DNA from: Azonexus sp.
GTDB taxonomy: Bacteria > Pseudomonadota > Gammaproteobacteria > Burkholderiales > Rhodocyclaceae
NCBI GenBank assembly: GCA_031260295.1
Contig: JAIRKE010000028.1
Span: 124,001 to 188,000 of the forward strand
Direction of reading: 5' to 3'
Length of the DNA: 64,000 bases
Positions 48,121-56,751 of this stretch are shown here, one piece after another. The stretch's first letter is position 1. The number at the start of each line of letters is the position of its first letter. The notes beneath the pieces are model-generated. The model was not told the origin of the DNA, ran no database searches, and was given only the letters and a program-made list of their open reading frames with translations. The position numbers and the translations under genes are program-made.

Positions 48121-49943
48121 CACTCCACCGTCACCGATTTAGCCAAGTTACGCGGTTTGTCCACATCGGTGCCCTTGACCAGGGCGGCGTGGTAGGAGAG
48201 CAGTTGCAGCGGCACTACGTGCAGGATCGGCGACAGTTCGCCGTAGTGCTCCGGCAGACGCAGGATGTGCACGCTTTCCGATCCCGGGATTTCTGAATCG
48301 GCGTCGGCGAAGACGTAGAGTTCGCCGCCGCGCGCCTGGACTTCCTTGAGGTTGGATTTCAGCTTGTCGAGCAGCATGTCGTTGGGGGCCACCGAGATGA
48401 CCGGCATGTTGGCGTCGACCAAGGCCAGCGGGCCGTGCTTCAATTCGCCGGCGGGATAGGCCTCGGCGTGGATGTAGGAGATTTCCTTGAGTTTCAGCGC
48501 GCCTTCCATGGCGATCGGGAAATGTCGGCCGCGGCCGAGGAACAGGGCGTGTTGCTTGTCGGCGAAGCGCTTGGCCCAGGTTTCGATGGCCGGTTCCAGT
48601 TCGAGCACTTTGTTGACCGCCACCGGCAGGTGGCGCAATTGATCGATGTAGGTGCTTTCCTGTTCGCCGCTCAGACGTTGGCGCAACTTGGCCATGACCA
48701 GGGTCAGCACGAACAGCGCGGCCAACTGGGTGGTGAAGGCCTTGGTCGAGGCGACGCCGATTTCTGGACCGGCACGGGTGATGAAACGTAGCGCGCATTC
48801 GCGGACGATGGCCGATTCCGGCACGTTGCAGATGGCCAGGGTCTTGTTTTGGCCGAGTGCCTTGGCGTGGCGGAGCGCCGCCAGGGTGTCGGCCGTCTCG
48901 CCCGATTGCGAGATGGCGACGACCAACTGGCGCGGATTGGCGACCGAGGTCCGGTAGCGGTACTCGCTGGCGATCTCGACGGTACACGGCACGCCGGCAA
49001 TGGCTTCGAGCCAGTAGCGGGCGGCCAAGCCGGAATGATTGCTGGTGCCGCAGGCAAGAATCAGGATGTGGTCGACATCTTCCAGCAAATGGCCGGCTTC
49101 GGCGCCAAAAATGCCGGGTTGGATGGTCTTGCTGCCACCGACGATTTCCAGCGTGTTGGCCAGCGCCTGCGGCTGCTCGAAGATTTCCTTCTGCATGTAG
49201 TGGCGGTAGGTGCCCAACTCGACGGCGGCGGCCGACAGTTCCGAGACATGCACGAGACGTCCGACCGGCGTGCCGTCGAGCTGGCTGATGCGCACGCTGG
49301 CTGGCGTCAGTTCGGCGACGTCGCCGTTCTCCAGGTAGACCATGTTGCGCGTCACCTGCAACAGCGCCGAGGCGTCGGAGGCGGCGTAATTGCCGTGCTC
49401 GGACAGGCCGAGCAGCAGCGGCGAGCCTTCGCGGGCGACGATGACCTTGTCCGGCTGGCGGTAATCGACGACGGCGATGGCATAAGCGCCGACCAGGCGT
49501 TGGCAGGCGAGGCGGACGGCGGTGAACAGGTCGGGTTCCCAGCAGCGCATCGCGGCGATCAGATGGGCGATGCTTTCGGTATCAGTGTCGGAGGTGAACA
49601 CGTAGCCCTGAGCCGTCAATTCGGCGCGCAGGGTTTCGTAATTCTCGATGATGCCGTTATGGACCACGGCGATGGCGCCGGAAACGTGCGGATGGGCGTT
49701 GCGCTCCGAAGGCACGCCATGGGTCGCCCAACGGGTATGGGCGATGCCGGTAACGGCATGGGCGTCGGCGGCGGCGGCCGCCAGCTCGGCAACGCGGCCG
49801 ACGGAGCGGATGCGGCGGATCGAGTCGCCGTCGATGACGGCCAGACCGGCCGAGTCGTAACCGCGGTATTCGAGTTTCTTCAAGCCCTCGACGAGGATGG
49901 GAATGATGTTGCTGTCGGCTGCCGCCGCGACGATGCCACACAT
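48120..49943 (-). CDS. glmS: Glutamine-fructose-6-phosphate aminotransferase GlmS
   Basis: Makes glucosamine-6-phosphate for peptidoglycan and LPS. The 607-residue chain begins MCGIVAAA, with the N-terminal Cys as glutaminase nucleophile. It has the glutaminase segments [18 protein letters not shown] and [14 protein letters not shown], two SIS sugar-isomerase domains ([19 protein letters not shown] near 300; [20 protein letters not shown] near 470), and the C-terminal KSVTVE tail that closes over the active site. Length is normal. The start codon lies 39 bases from the convergent-side epimerase gene. Confidence 0.96.
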   Translation of the reverse strand: MCGIVAAAADSNIIPILVEGLKKLEYRGYDSAGLAVIDGDSIRRIRSVGRVAELAAAAADAHAVTGIAHTRWATHGVPSERNAHPHVSGAIAVVHNGIIENYETLRAELTAQGYVFTSDTDTESIAHLIAAMRCWEPDLFTAVRLACQRLVGAYAIAVVDYRQPDKVIVAREGSPLLLGLSEHGNYAASDASALLQVTRNMVYLENGDVAELTPASVRISQLDGTPVGRLVHVSELSAAAVELGTYRHYMQKEIFEQPQALANTLEIVGGSKTIQPGIFGAEAGHLLEDVDHILILACGTSNHSGLAARYWLEAIAGVPCTVEIASEYRYRTSVANPRQLVVAISQSGETADTLAALRHAKALGQNKTLAICNVPESAIVRECALRFITRAGPEIGVASTKAFTTQLAALFVLTLVMAKLRQRLSGEQESTYIDQLRHLPVAVNKVLELEPAIETWAKRFADKQHALFLGRGRHFPIAMEGALKLKEISYIHAEAYPAGELKHGPLALVDANMPVISVAPNDMLLDKLKSNLKEVQARGGELYVFADADSEIPGSESVHILRLPEHYGELSPILHVVPLQLLSYHAALVKGTDVDKPRNLAKSVTVE

Positions 49944-49982
49944 GGTTTTAGCCCTGGCTAGGTTGCAATGGATTGGGTCGTA

Positions 49983-50990
49983 TCAAACCCGGTAATACTC
50001 GCGGTACCAAGCGACGAAACGCCTGACGCCTTCCTGAACCGGTGTTGCCGGCACGAAGCCGGCCCAGTCATCGAGCAGCGTGGTGTCGGCGTAAGTGGCC
50101 GGCACGTCGCCATCCTGCAAGGGCAGCAGGCGCTTTTCCGCCTTCTGGCCGAGCGTTTCTTCGATAGCGCCGATGAAGTCGAGCAAAGACACCGGGTTGT
50201 TGTTGCCGATGTTGAAGACGCGATAGGGGACATTGCTGCTCGCCGGGTCGGCAAGCAGCGGGTCGTAATCCGGGTTGGCCGTGGCCGTGCAGTCGAGGGC
50301 GCGGATTACGCCTTCGACGATATCGTCGACGTAGGTGAAGTCGCGGCGCATGTTGCCGTGATTGAACACGTCGATCGGCCGGCCTTCGAGAATGGCCTTG
50401 GTGAACAGGAACAAGGCCATGTCCGGGCGGCCCCAGGGGCCATAGACGGTGAAGAAGCGCAGGCCGGTGGTCGGCAGGCCGTAGAGATGGCTGTAGGTAT
50501 GTGCCATCAGCTCGTTGGCCTTCTTGGTCGCGGCGTACAGGCTGACCGGGTGATCGACGCTGTCATGTTCGGAAAAGGGCATCCGGGTATTGCCGCCGTA
50601 GACGCTGGAACTGGAGGCATAGACCAGATGCGCCACCCGGTTGTGACGGCAGCCTTCGAGGATGTTGGTAAAGCCAACCAGATTGCTGTCGATGTAGGCG
50701 TGCGGATTTTGCAGCGAGTAGCGGACGCCTGCCTGGGCGGCGAGATGGATCACCTTATCGAATTGCTCGCTGGCGAACAAGCTCGCCATGCCGGCCCGGT
50801 CGGCGACGTCGAGCTTGACGAAGTGGAAATTGGCGTGGCCGTTCAGGCGGGCCAGGCGGCTTTCCTTGAGGCTGACGTCATAGTAATCGTTGAGATTGTC
50901 GAGGCCGACGACGGCATCGCCACGGGCCAGGAGGCGCAGCGCGGTGGTCATGCCGATAAAGCCGGCGGCGCCGGTGACGAGAATTTTCAC
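49983..50990 (-). CDS. NAD-dependent epimerase (UDP-glucuronate 4-epimerase-like)
   Basis: Extended SDR-family sugar-nucleotide epimerase of 335 residues. The Rossmann motif [15 protein letters not shown] is at residues 7-21, and the catalytic pair lies in [17 protein letters not shown]. The downstream [14 protein letters not shown] segment matches the UDP-glucuronate 4-epimerase/CapI group. It probably provides a UDP-galacturonate-type precursor for LPS or exopolysaccharide, in line with nearby LPS core genes. It is encoded before glmS on the same strand. Confidence 0.9.
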   Translation of the reverse strand: MKILVTGAAGFIGMTTALRLLARGDAVVGLDNLNDYYDVSLKESRLARLNGHANFHFVKLDVADRAGMASLFASEQFDKVIHLAAQAGVRYSLQNPHAYIDSNLVGFTNILEGCRHNRVAHLVYASSSSVYGGNTRMPFSEHDSVDHPVSLYAATKKANELMAHTYSHLYGLPTTGLRFFTVYGPWGRPDMALFLFTKAILEGRPIDVFNHGNMRRDFTYVDDIVEGVIRALDCTATANPDYDPLLADPASSNVPYRVFNIGNNNPVSLLDFIGAIEETLGQKAEKRLLPLQDGDVPATYADTTLLDDWAGFVPATPVQEGVRRFVAWYREYYRV

Positions 50991-51115
50991 GATGGGATCC
51001 TGAATAATGATCGCGGGATTTTATCGCACTGCAACATCCTTTGGCGCCGCCTTGCGCCAGCGTCCCGCCATCGATGCAAGGAACGATGGCACGCTGCCGG
51101 CGACGGACGGGCATC

Positions 51116-51121
51116 TATAAT
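51116..51121 (+). promoter_or_regulatory. -10 box before waaC
   Basis: A perfect TATAAT at 51116-51121 lies 33 bases before the waaC start. The -35 region around 51093-51098 (GCTGCC) is weak, so this is only a partial promoter match. Confidence 0.5.
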
Positions 51122-51153
51122 CACAGCTTCGCAAGCCGCCATTTTATCCGCAG

Positions 51154-52116
51154 ATGCGCATTCTGATCGTGAAAACTTCCTCGCTCGGCGACGTCATCCA
51201 CAACCTGCCGGTGGTCAGCGACATCCGCAAACATGTTTCCGAGGCCGTCATCGACTGGTGCGTCGAAGAAAGCTTCGCCGCCATTCCGCGCCTGCATCCC
51301 GGCGTGGCGGAAGTATTCCCCGTCGCCATCCGCCGCTGGCGCAAGCGCTTGCTTTGCCGCCAAACCTGGCGTGAAATCGCGGCCTTTCGCGCCAGGCTGC
51401 GGGCGCAACGCTACGATCTGATCCTCGATACCCAGGGCCTATTGAAAAGCGCCTTGATCGCCGCCCAGGCCAGCGGCCCGCGTTGCGGCTTCGACCCTCA
51501 CACCGTCCGCGAACCGCTGGCGGCGCGCTTCTACCAGCGGCACTGCGCGGTATCGGTGGCGGAACACGCCATCACGCGCAACCGCCTGCTCGCCGCCACG
51601 GCGCTCGGTTATACGACCGATGATACGCCGGATTACGGCATCGCCGCAGCGCCGGCTGCTTTTTCCTGGCTGCCGTCGGCCCCCTACGCGGTACTGCTGA
51701 CCGCCACCAGTCGCGACGACAAGCTGTGGCCCGAAGCGCATTGGTTGGAACTCGGCAACCGGCTACGGGAGCAAGGTTGCCACGCCGTGTTGCCCGGCGG
51801 CAGTGCCGCCGAGCGTGAGCGAGCGGCACGTCTGGCGGCTGGTATTCCCGGTGCCATTGCGGCGCTGCCGCTCGACATCGCCGCCCTGGCCAGCGTTCTG
51901 GCCGGCGCGCGCGAAGTCGTCGGGGTCGATACTGGCCTCACGCATCTGGCCGTCGCCCTCAAAGTGCCCACCGTCGCCCTCTACACCGCCACCGACCCCG
52001 GCCTGACCGGTGTTTTCGGCGCCGCTTTCCACCGCAACCTGGGTGGCAAGGGGCAACTGCCGACGGCGGAGGCGGTGCTCGATGCGTTGCTGGCGGCTCG
52101 GGCTACACCCGGATAG
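51154..52116 (+). CDS. waaC: Lipopolysaccharide heptosyltransferase I (WaaC)
   Basis: GT9-family enzyme of 320 residues that adds the first heptose to Kdo in the LPS inner core. It starts MRILIVKTSSLGDVIHNLPV, the classic WaaC N-terminus with the conserved Asp, and has the C-terminal nucleotide-sugar segment VVGVDTGLTHLAVALKVPTV. An eight-base hairpin (52111-52118 with 52125-52132) overlaps its stop. The expected neighbour waaA lies 1.3 kb downstream, separated by a RelA/SpoT-domain gene. Confidence 0.94.
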   Translation: MRILIVKTSSLGDVIHNLPVVSDIRKHVSEAVIDWCVEESFAAIPRLHPGVAEVFPVAIRRWRKRLLCRQTWREIAAFRARLRAQRYDLILDTQGLLKSALIAAQASGPRCGFDPHTVREPLAARFYQRHCAVSVAEHAITRNRLLAATALGYTTDDTPDYGIAAAPAAFSWLPSAPYAVLLTATSRDDKLWPEAHWLELGNRLREQGCHAVLPGGSAAERERAARLAAGIPGAIAALPLDIAALASVLAGAREVVGVDTGLTHLAVALKVPTVALYTATDPGLTGVFGAAFHRNLGGKGQLPTAEAVLDALLAARATPG

Positions 52117-52132
52117 CTTCGCCGAGCTATCC
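52111..52132 (+). terminator. Hairpin at the waaC stop
   Basis: GGATAGCT/AGCTATCC forms an eight-base perfect stem around a six-base loop and contains the waaC stop codon. It has no T run after it, so terminator strength is doubtful. Confidence 0.4.
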
Positions 52133-52151
52133 CTATGTGCGGCGTATGATG

Positions 52152-52180
52152 TTGCCTACTATTAGCTAGACATCTATCTA
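52152..52180 (+). promoter_or_regulatory. Promoter of the RelA/SpoT-domain gene
   Basis: TTGCCT at 52152-52157 and TATCTA at 52175-52180 are exactly 17 bases apart. The predicted transcript starts about ten bases before the ATG, with GGGG as a possible ribosome site. The gene therefore seems to be expressed independently of waaC. Confidence 0.5.
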
Positions 52181-52196
52181 TTATTCGGGGCTACAC

Positions 52197-53288
52197 ATGG
52201 AAGAACGGTTGTTCGATTTCGATGGGCATCGCGAACTTGCCCTCGCTCAATTTCGAGAAGTACGCGGGCTGTATGAAGATCTTGTGGAAACAGTGAAACG
52301 AGTCCTAAGGGATGCTCTTACTGCGGCTAATGTGACCGTTCACTCTGTTGAAGCACGTGTCAAATCTCTCGACAGCTTTGCAAATAAGGCATCCAAGCCG
52401 TCGCCATTGAATCTATCCGAACCGAATTACCGTGATCCACTAAAAGATATTACCGATCTTGCCGCTGCTAGAGTAATTACATTTCTCCCCGGAGTGGTTG
52501 AGCAGGTTTGCAGGTGTATCGAGAGCGAATTTGTAGTGCTAGAAAAAACGGATAAATCAGAAGAGCTGATGGATGAAGGAAGATTTGGGTATCAAAGCAT
52601 CCACTTCCTTGTTCAAATGGCCGAGGATAGGATTCGGTTGCCTGAGTACAAGCGTTTTTCAGGTTTAATACTTGAACTCCAGGTACGAACAATTCTTCAA
52701 CATGCGTGGGCTGAGATGGAACATGATATCCAATACAAAAGTGCGTCGGTCATCCCGGTGGCTATTAGGCGGCGCTTTATAGCTCTAGCTGGGATGCTAG
52801 AAATTGCAGATCGTGAATTTCAGGCTCTACAAGAGGAAGACTCTGAACTCCGCAATAAGGCCAGAACCTCGGTTGAGTCCGGCTATCTGTATGGTGTTGA
52901 AATTACGCCGGACTCATTGAAGGCATACTTAGATAAGGAACTCGGGGCTGACGGGCGGCAGACCGATTTTAGCTACCAGATTAGTGCCCAACATCTTAGA
53001 AAACTAGGCTTTGCCAGCCTTGAGCAAATTGATGAATGCTTATGCGGTTATGACAATGGCGCGGTTTCAAGAGCGCTTTGGGGAAACCGGCAGGGCCAGC
53101 TAAGTCGTTTTGAAGACACTCTTCTCGCAGCAATGGGTGAGGTATATGCCACTCGCCATCCTTGGGCAAAGGAAAAAACTTGGGAGAACATATTTCGCGA
53201 AAGGTTGAAAAAACTCGAAAAGGGCAGGATAAAGATAGGGGCGTATGATCCATTGCTGTCCAAAGATAGCGCCATACAACAAGCGTAG
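52197..53288 (+). CDS. RelA/SpoT-domain nucleotidyltransferase, likely alarmone synthetase
   Basis: Protein of 363 residues with a (p)ppGpp-synthetase-type domain at about 45-185. Recognisable segments are DITDLAAARVITF (84-96), RFGYQSIHFLV (129-139, holding the nucleotide-stacking Tyr) and ELQVRTILQHAWAEMEHDIQ (160-179). There is no HD hydrolase domain and no TGS or ACT domain, so it is a stand-alone synthetase-like enzyme. The C-terminal 180 residues are helical and unassigned. The gene is visibly more AT-rich than its neighbours and interrupts the waaC-waaA pair, signs of acquisition. It may make (p)ppGpp, a related alarmone, or act as a toxSAS-type toxin; no antitoxin gene is apparent. 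Confidence 0.82.
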   Translation: MEERLFDFDGHRELALAQFREVRGLYEDLVETVKRVLRDALTAANVTVHSVEARVKSLDSFANKASKPSPLNLSEPNYRDPLKDITDLAAARVITFLPGVVEQVCRCIESEFVVLEKTDKSEELMDEGRFGYQSIHFLVQMAEDRIRLPEYKRFSGLILELQVRTILQHAWAEMEHDIQYKSASVIPVAIRRRFIALAGMLEIADREFQALQEEDSELRNKARTSVESGYLYGVEITPDSLKAYLDKELGADGRQTDFSYQISAQHLRKLGFASLEQIDECLCGYDNGAVSRALWGNRQGQLSRFEDTLLAAMGEVYATRHPWAKEKTWENIFRERLKKLEKGRIKIGAYDPLLSKDSAIQQA

Positions 53289-53397
53289 GGCGATTTTTGA
53301 CTCGCCGGTTCGGGATCAAGCTTTGACTTTTGGCCAATTTAATTGGACAAACCAAGCTCTGACAACCTGTCCACTGCAACCCGAACCAATTTCCTGA

Positions 53398-54663
53398 ATG
53401 ATCCCCCGCTGGCTTTATTCTCTGTTATGGATTCTGGCAACGCCCTTGATCGGGCTGCGCTTGCTGTGGCGCTCGCGTCGGCAGCCGGAATACCGCCAGC
53501 ATCTTGGTGAACGCTTTGGCCGGTACGATCAGGTGCCCATCTGCGCGCCGCTGATCTGGGTGCATGCCGTGTCGGTCGGCGAGACGCGTGCTGCCCAGCC
53601 GTTGATCGAGGGGCTGCTGGCGCGCTGGCCGGGGCATCGCATTCTGCTTACCGGCATGACGCCGACCGGTCGCGAAACCGGTCGCGCGGTTTACGGCGAG
53701 CGGGTATTGCAGGCTTATTTGCCTTACGACTATCCGGGCGCGACGCGGCGTTTTTTGGCGCACTTTCGGCCCGCTTGCGGTGTGCTGATGGAAACCGAGA
53801 TCTGGCCGAACCTGTTGGCCGCGTGTGTTTCAAGGAACGTACCGGTGATCTTGGCCAATGCCCGCCTGTCGGCTCGTTCGGCGCGCGGCTATGGGCGGCT
53901 GCCGGCACTGCTGCGGACGGCTTTTGCCTCGCTGGCCGGAGTCTGTGCCCAAACAGCCGGCGATGCGCGGCGCATCGCCGCGCTGGGAGCGAATCCGGTC
54001 GAAGTGTGCGGCAACATCAAGTTCGACGTGACGCCGGCCGCCGACAAACTGGCTTTGGGTGAATGCTGGCGGCAGGTCGTTGGTTCGCGGCCGGTCTGGC
54101 TGGCGGCCAGTACCCGCGATGGTGAGGAGGAATTGCTGCTTGCGGCTTGGCGTCGCGTGGTGTCGTCCGATGCCCTGCTGGTGCTGGTGCCGCGCCATCC
54201 ACAACGTTTTGCCGACGTGGCAAGCCTACTCGATGAGCAGGGCTGGTCCTGGCGGCGGCGCAGCGAAGGGCTGCCGGACGCCGGGACGAGGGTTTGGCTT
54301 GGCGACAGCATGGGTGAAATGGCCGCCTACTACCGCCTGGCCGATCTGGCCTTTATCGGCGGCAGTCTGCTGCCGCTCGGCGGACAGAACTTGATCGAGG
54401 CGGCGGCCTGCGATTGCCCGGTTCTGGTCGGGCCGCATACTTTCAATTTTCTGCAGGCGACCGAGGATGCCATCGCCGCCGGCGTGGCGCGCCGGGTCAG
54501 CGATGCCGAGGCACTGGCGGGCACGGTGCGGGAGTTGTTGGCCAATGCCGGCGCTTTGTCGACGATGCGCCGGGCCGCCGGCGATTTCGCCTGTGCCCAT
54601 CGCGGGGCGGCAGAGCGTACGCTGGCGCTTATTGCGCGGTGGTCGGATCGAGCAGGGTGTTGA
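53398..54663 (+). CDS. waaA: 3-deoxy-D-manno-octulosonic acid transferase (WaaA/KdtA)
   Basis: Adds Kdo to lipid A precursor at the inner membrane. The 421-residue protein opens with a membrane anchor (WLYSLLWILATPLIGLRLLW) and has WVHAVSVGETRAAQPLIEGL, the catalytic METEIWPNL, and the CMP-Kdo binding segments FIGGSLLPLGGQNLIEAAA and GPHTFNF. Family length is about 420. Its 3' end overlaps the convergent tolC-family gene by 35 bases. Confidence 0.95.
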   Translation: MIPRWLYSLLWILATPLIGLRLLWRSRRQPEYRQHLGERFGRYDQVPICAPLIWVHAVSVGETRAAQPLIEGLLARWPGHRILLTGMTPTGRETGRAVYGERVLQAYLPYDYPGATRRFLAHFRPACGVLMETEIWPNLLAACVSRNVPVILANARLSARSARGYGRLPALLRTAFASLAGVCAQTAGDARRIAALGANPVEVCGNIKFDVTPAADKLALGECWRQVVGSRPVWLAASTRDGEEELLLAAWRRVVSSDALLVLVPRHPQRFADVASLLDEQGWSWRRRSEGLPDAGTRVWLGDSMGEMAAYYRLADLAFIGGSLLPLGGQNLIEAAACDCPVLVGPHTFNFLQATEDAIAAGVARRVSDAEALAGTVRELLANAGALSTMRRAAGDFACAHRGAAERTLALIARWSDRAGC

Positions 54664-55951
54664 GCGTGACCACGTCCTCGTCACCGAGGGTGCCGACGGC
54701 GCTCTTCAACTGCAACTGGGCGAGCAGGGTGTCGAAGGTGGAGCGGGCGAGGTCGCGGCGGGTCACGTAAACCTGGTTTTCGGCGTTGAGCACGTCGATC
54801 ATGATGCGCACGCCGACTTCGTGACCGAGTTTGTTGGATTCGAGCGCCGATTGCGAGGAAATCAAGGCCGCTTTCAGCGCGTGGATCTGCGCCAGGCCGT
54901 TGGCTACACCCAGGTAGTGCTGGCGGGCCGCCAGGGCGGCGCTGCGCCGCGCCGCTTCGAGCATCGATTGGGCCGCCGCGCGGTTGGCGCTGGCTTCGCG
55001 CTGGCGGGAGTTCACCTGGCCGCCGAGGTAGAGCGGGAGGTTGAGCTGGACGCCGATATTCTGGTATTCGTTTTCCTGCAGATTGCCTCCCTGGTTGGAG
55101 GATTTGGCGTAGCCGACATTGGCCACCAGGTCGAGCGTCGGGTAATGGCCGGCGCGTTGGCGGTCGACTTCGCGCTCGGCGATTTCCGCCGCCGCCTGCT
55201 GAATCTGCACCGAGATGCTGTCGCGTTCGGCGGCGGCGACCCACAGGTTCATGTCGCTTGGTCGCGGCTGGCTGGCCTCGGCATCCTTGCGCAGGCGGGC
55301 CAGCTTGCCGGGTGGGCGGCCGATGATGGCTTGCAGGGTGTTCTGCTTGACTTCCAGATCGCTTTCGGCGGCGATTTCCTGCGCTTGGGCAAGGTCGTGG
55401 CGAGCCTGTGCCTCGTGCGTGTCGGTAATGGTGGCGGTGCCGACCTCGAAATTCTTTTTCGCCGATTCAAGCTGTAGGCTGATCGCTTCCTTGTTGGCGC
55501 GCACGGCGCTCAGGTTCTCGTAGGCGAACAGGGTGTCGAAATAGGCCTGGGCAACGCGCAGGATCAAATCCTGGCGGGCCTGGGCGAAATTGGCCTCGGC
55601 CTGCGCGACCTGGAATTTCGACTGGTCGTAGGCGACCCAGTTTTGCCAGCGGAACAGCGGCTGCGACAAGGCCAACTGGTAGCCGTTGGAATTGAAGTTT
55701 TGGTGCGTGCTGCCGGGACTGAGGGAGGACGACAACTCATTCTCGTTCCAGGAACTGTTGCCCGAAGCGCTCAGGCTGGGCAATAGGCCGGCCAGTCCCT
55801 GCGGTAGCTTTTCGCGGCCGGCTTCGAGCGTCGAGCGGGCGGCGGCATAGTTCGGGTCGTTGTCCTGGGCGGCCCGGTAGATTTGCAACAGATCGGCGCT
55901 CAGGGCTGGTCCGGCGAGCGAGAGCGCAAACAGGCAGATGAGCGTTCTCAT
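54629..55951 (-). CDS. tolC: TolC family outer membrane efflux protein
   Basis: Outer-membrane channel protein of 440 residues with a signal peptide (MRTLICLFALSLAGPALSAD) and two related halves of coiled-coil and beta segments. Family-typical stretches include YRAAQDNDPNYAAARSTLEA and QAYFDTLFAYENLSAVRANK, then EVGVRIMIDVLNAENQVYVT in the second half. It likely works as the exit duct of type I secretion or RND pumps, whose inner components are not in this window. The pcm-like gene lies 28 bases upstream on the same strand. Confidence 0.92.
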   Translation of the reverse strand: MRTLICLFALSLAGPALSADLLQIYRAAQDNDPNYAAARSTLEAGREKLPQGLAGLLPSLSASGNSSWNENELSSSLSPGSTHQNFNSNGYQLALSQPLFRWQNWVAYDQSKFQVAQAEANFAQARQDLILRVAQAYFDTLFAYENLSAVRANKEAISLQLESAKKNFEVGTATITDTHEAQARHDLAQAQEIAAESDLEVKQNTLQAIIGRPPGKLARLRKDAEASQPRPSDMNLWVAAAERDSISVQIQQAAAEIAEREVDRQRAGHYPTLDLVANVGYAKSSNQGGNLQENEYQNIGVQLNLPLYLGGQVNSRQREASANRAAAQSMLEAARRSAALAARQHYLGVANGLAQIHALKAALISSQSALESNKLGHEVGVRIMIDVLNAENQVYVTRRDLARSTFDTLLAQLQLKSAVGTLGDEDVVTLNTLLDPTTAQ

Positions 55952-55979
55952 GAACGGACGCCGGACAACAACAAGCGCA

Positions 55980-56633
55980 TCAGAACGCGAAGGCCGGCTT
56001 GGCGGCGATGCCGTCGAGCGGCGCGACGACAGTCTCGAACAGGTTGACGGTGTTGTAGATGCCTTCTCCGGTGCAGGTTACCAGCACCGCTTCCATGACC
56101 GGCGCGCTGCCGACAATGGCGGCCAGCCGGCCACCGAGGCGCAATTGCTTGAGTAGCGCATCGGGCAGTTCCGGCAGCGAGCCGGAGACGACGATGGCGT
56201 CGTAGGGGCCACGGGCGGGCCAGCCGCCGGTGCCGTCGCCGGTTTCAACGGTGACGTTGTCGACGTCGGCGGCAGCCAGATTGCGGCGAGCCTGCTCGGC
56301 TAGCGCCGGACGGCTCTCAACGCTGACCACGTACTCGGCCCGGGCAGCTAGCAGGGCCGCCATGTAGCCGCTGCCAGTGCCGATTTCGAGCACCTTGTCC
56401 GTCTTCTTCAGTCCCAGTTCCTGCAGCAACTTGGCTTCGATCTTCGGCGCCAACATAGTTTGGCCTTCGCCGAGCGGAATTTCCATGTCGGCGAAAGCGA
56501 GGTTGCGATAGGCAGGGGGCGCGAAGTTTTCGCGCTTGACGACGAACATTAGGCTGAGCACCTGCGGATCAAGTACCTCCCAGGGACGAATCTGCTGTTC
56601 GATCATGTTGAAGCGCGCTTGCTCGATGTTCAT
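55980..56633 (-). CDS. pcm: Protein-L-isoaspartate O-methyltransferase
   Basis: SAM-dependent repair enzyme family protein of 217 residues. It has EQQIRPWEVLDPQVL, the helical FAPPAYRNLAFADMEIPLG segment, SAM motif I VLEIGTGSGYMAALLA and the ETGDGTGGWP region. The usual catalytic substrate loop is slightly changed (GEGQTMLAPKI instead of the common GQGQTISQP type), which is seen in proteobacterial copies placed next to tolC. It is probably co-transcribed with the TolC gene. Confidence 0.87.
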   Translation of the reverse strand: MNIEQARFNMIEQQIRPWEVLDPQVLSLMFVVKRENFAPPAYRNLAFADMEIPLGEGQTMLAPKIEAKLLQELGLKKTDKVLEIGTGSGYMAALLAARAEYVVSVESRPALAEQARRNLAAADVDNVTVETGDGTGGWPARGPYDAIVVSGSLPELPDALLKQLRLGGRLAAIVGSAPVMEAVLVTCTGEGIYNTVNLFETVVAPLDGIAAKPAFAF

Positions 56634-56751
56634 GGGGTCTCCGCAGATATGATATTGGCGTTGGCCAGTATATGGGTTCCGACAAAAGAAAATTATAACC
56701 GAGAGCGGGCCGGCTTCGGCGTGCGACGGGCGCTATCGACCAGTCCTGCCA

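Noticed and set aside
52197-53288. Complete toxin-antitoxin pair around the RelA/SpoT gene
   Set aside because: No second small frame with a ribosome site is found beside it on either strand; the short antisense frames lie inside the gene.
53301-53320. tRNA fragment suggested by GGTTCGGGATC
   Set aside because: No matching acceptor stem, anticodon arm or cloverleaf can be built around the T-loop-like sequence.
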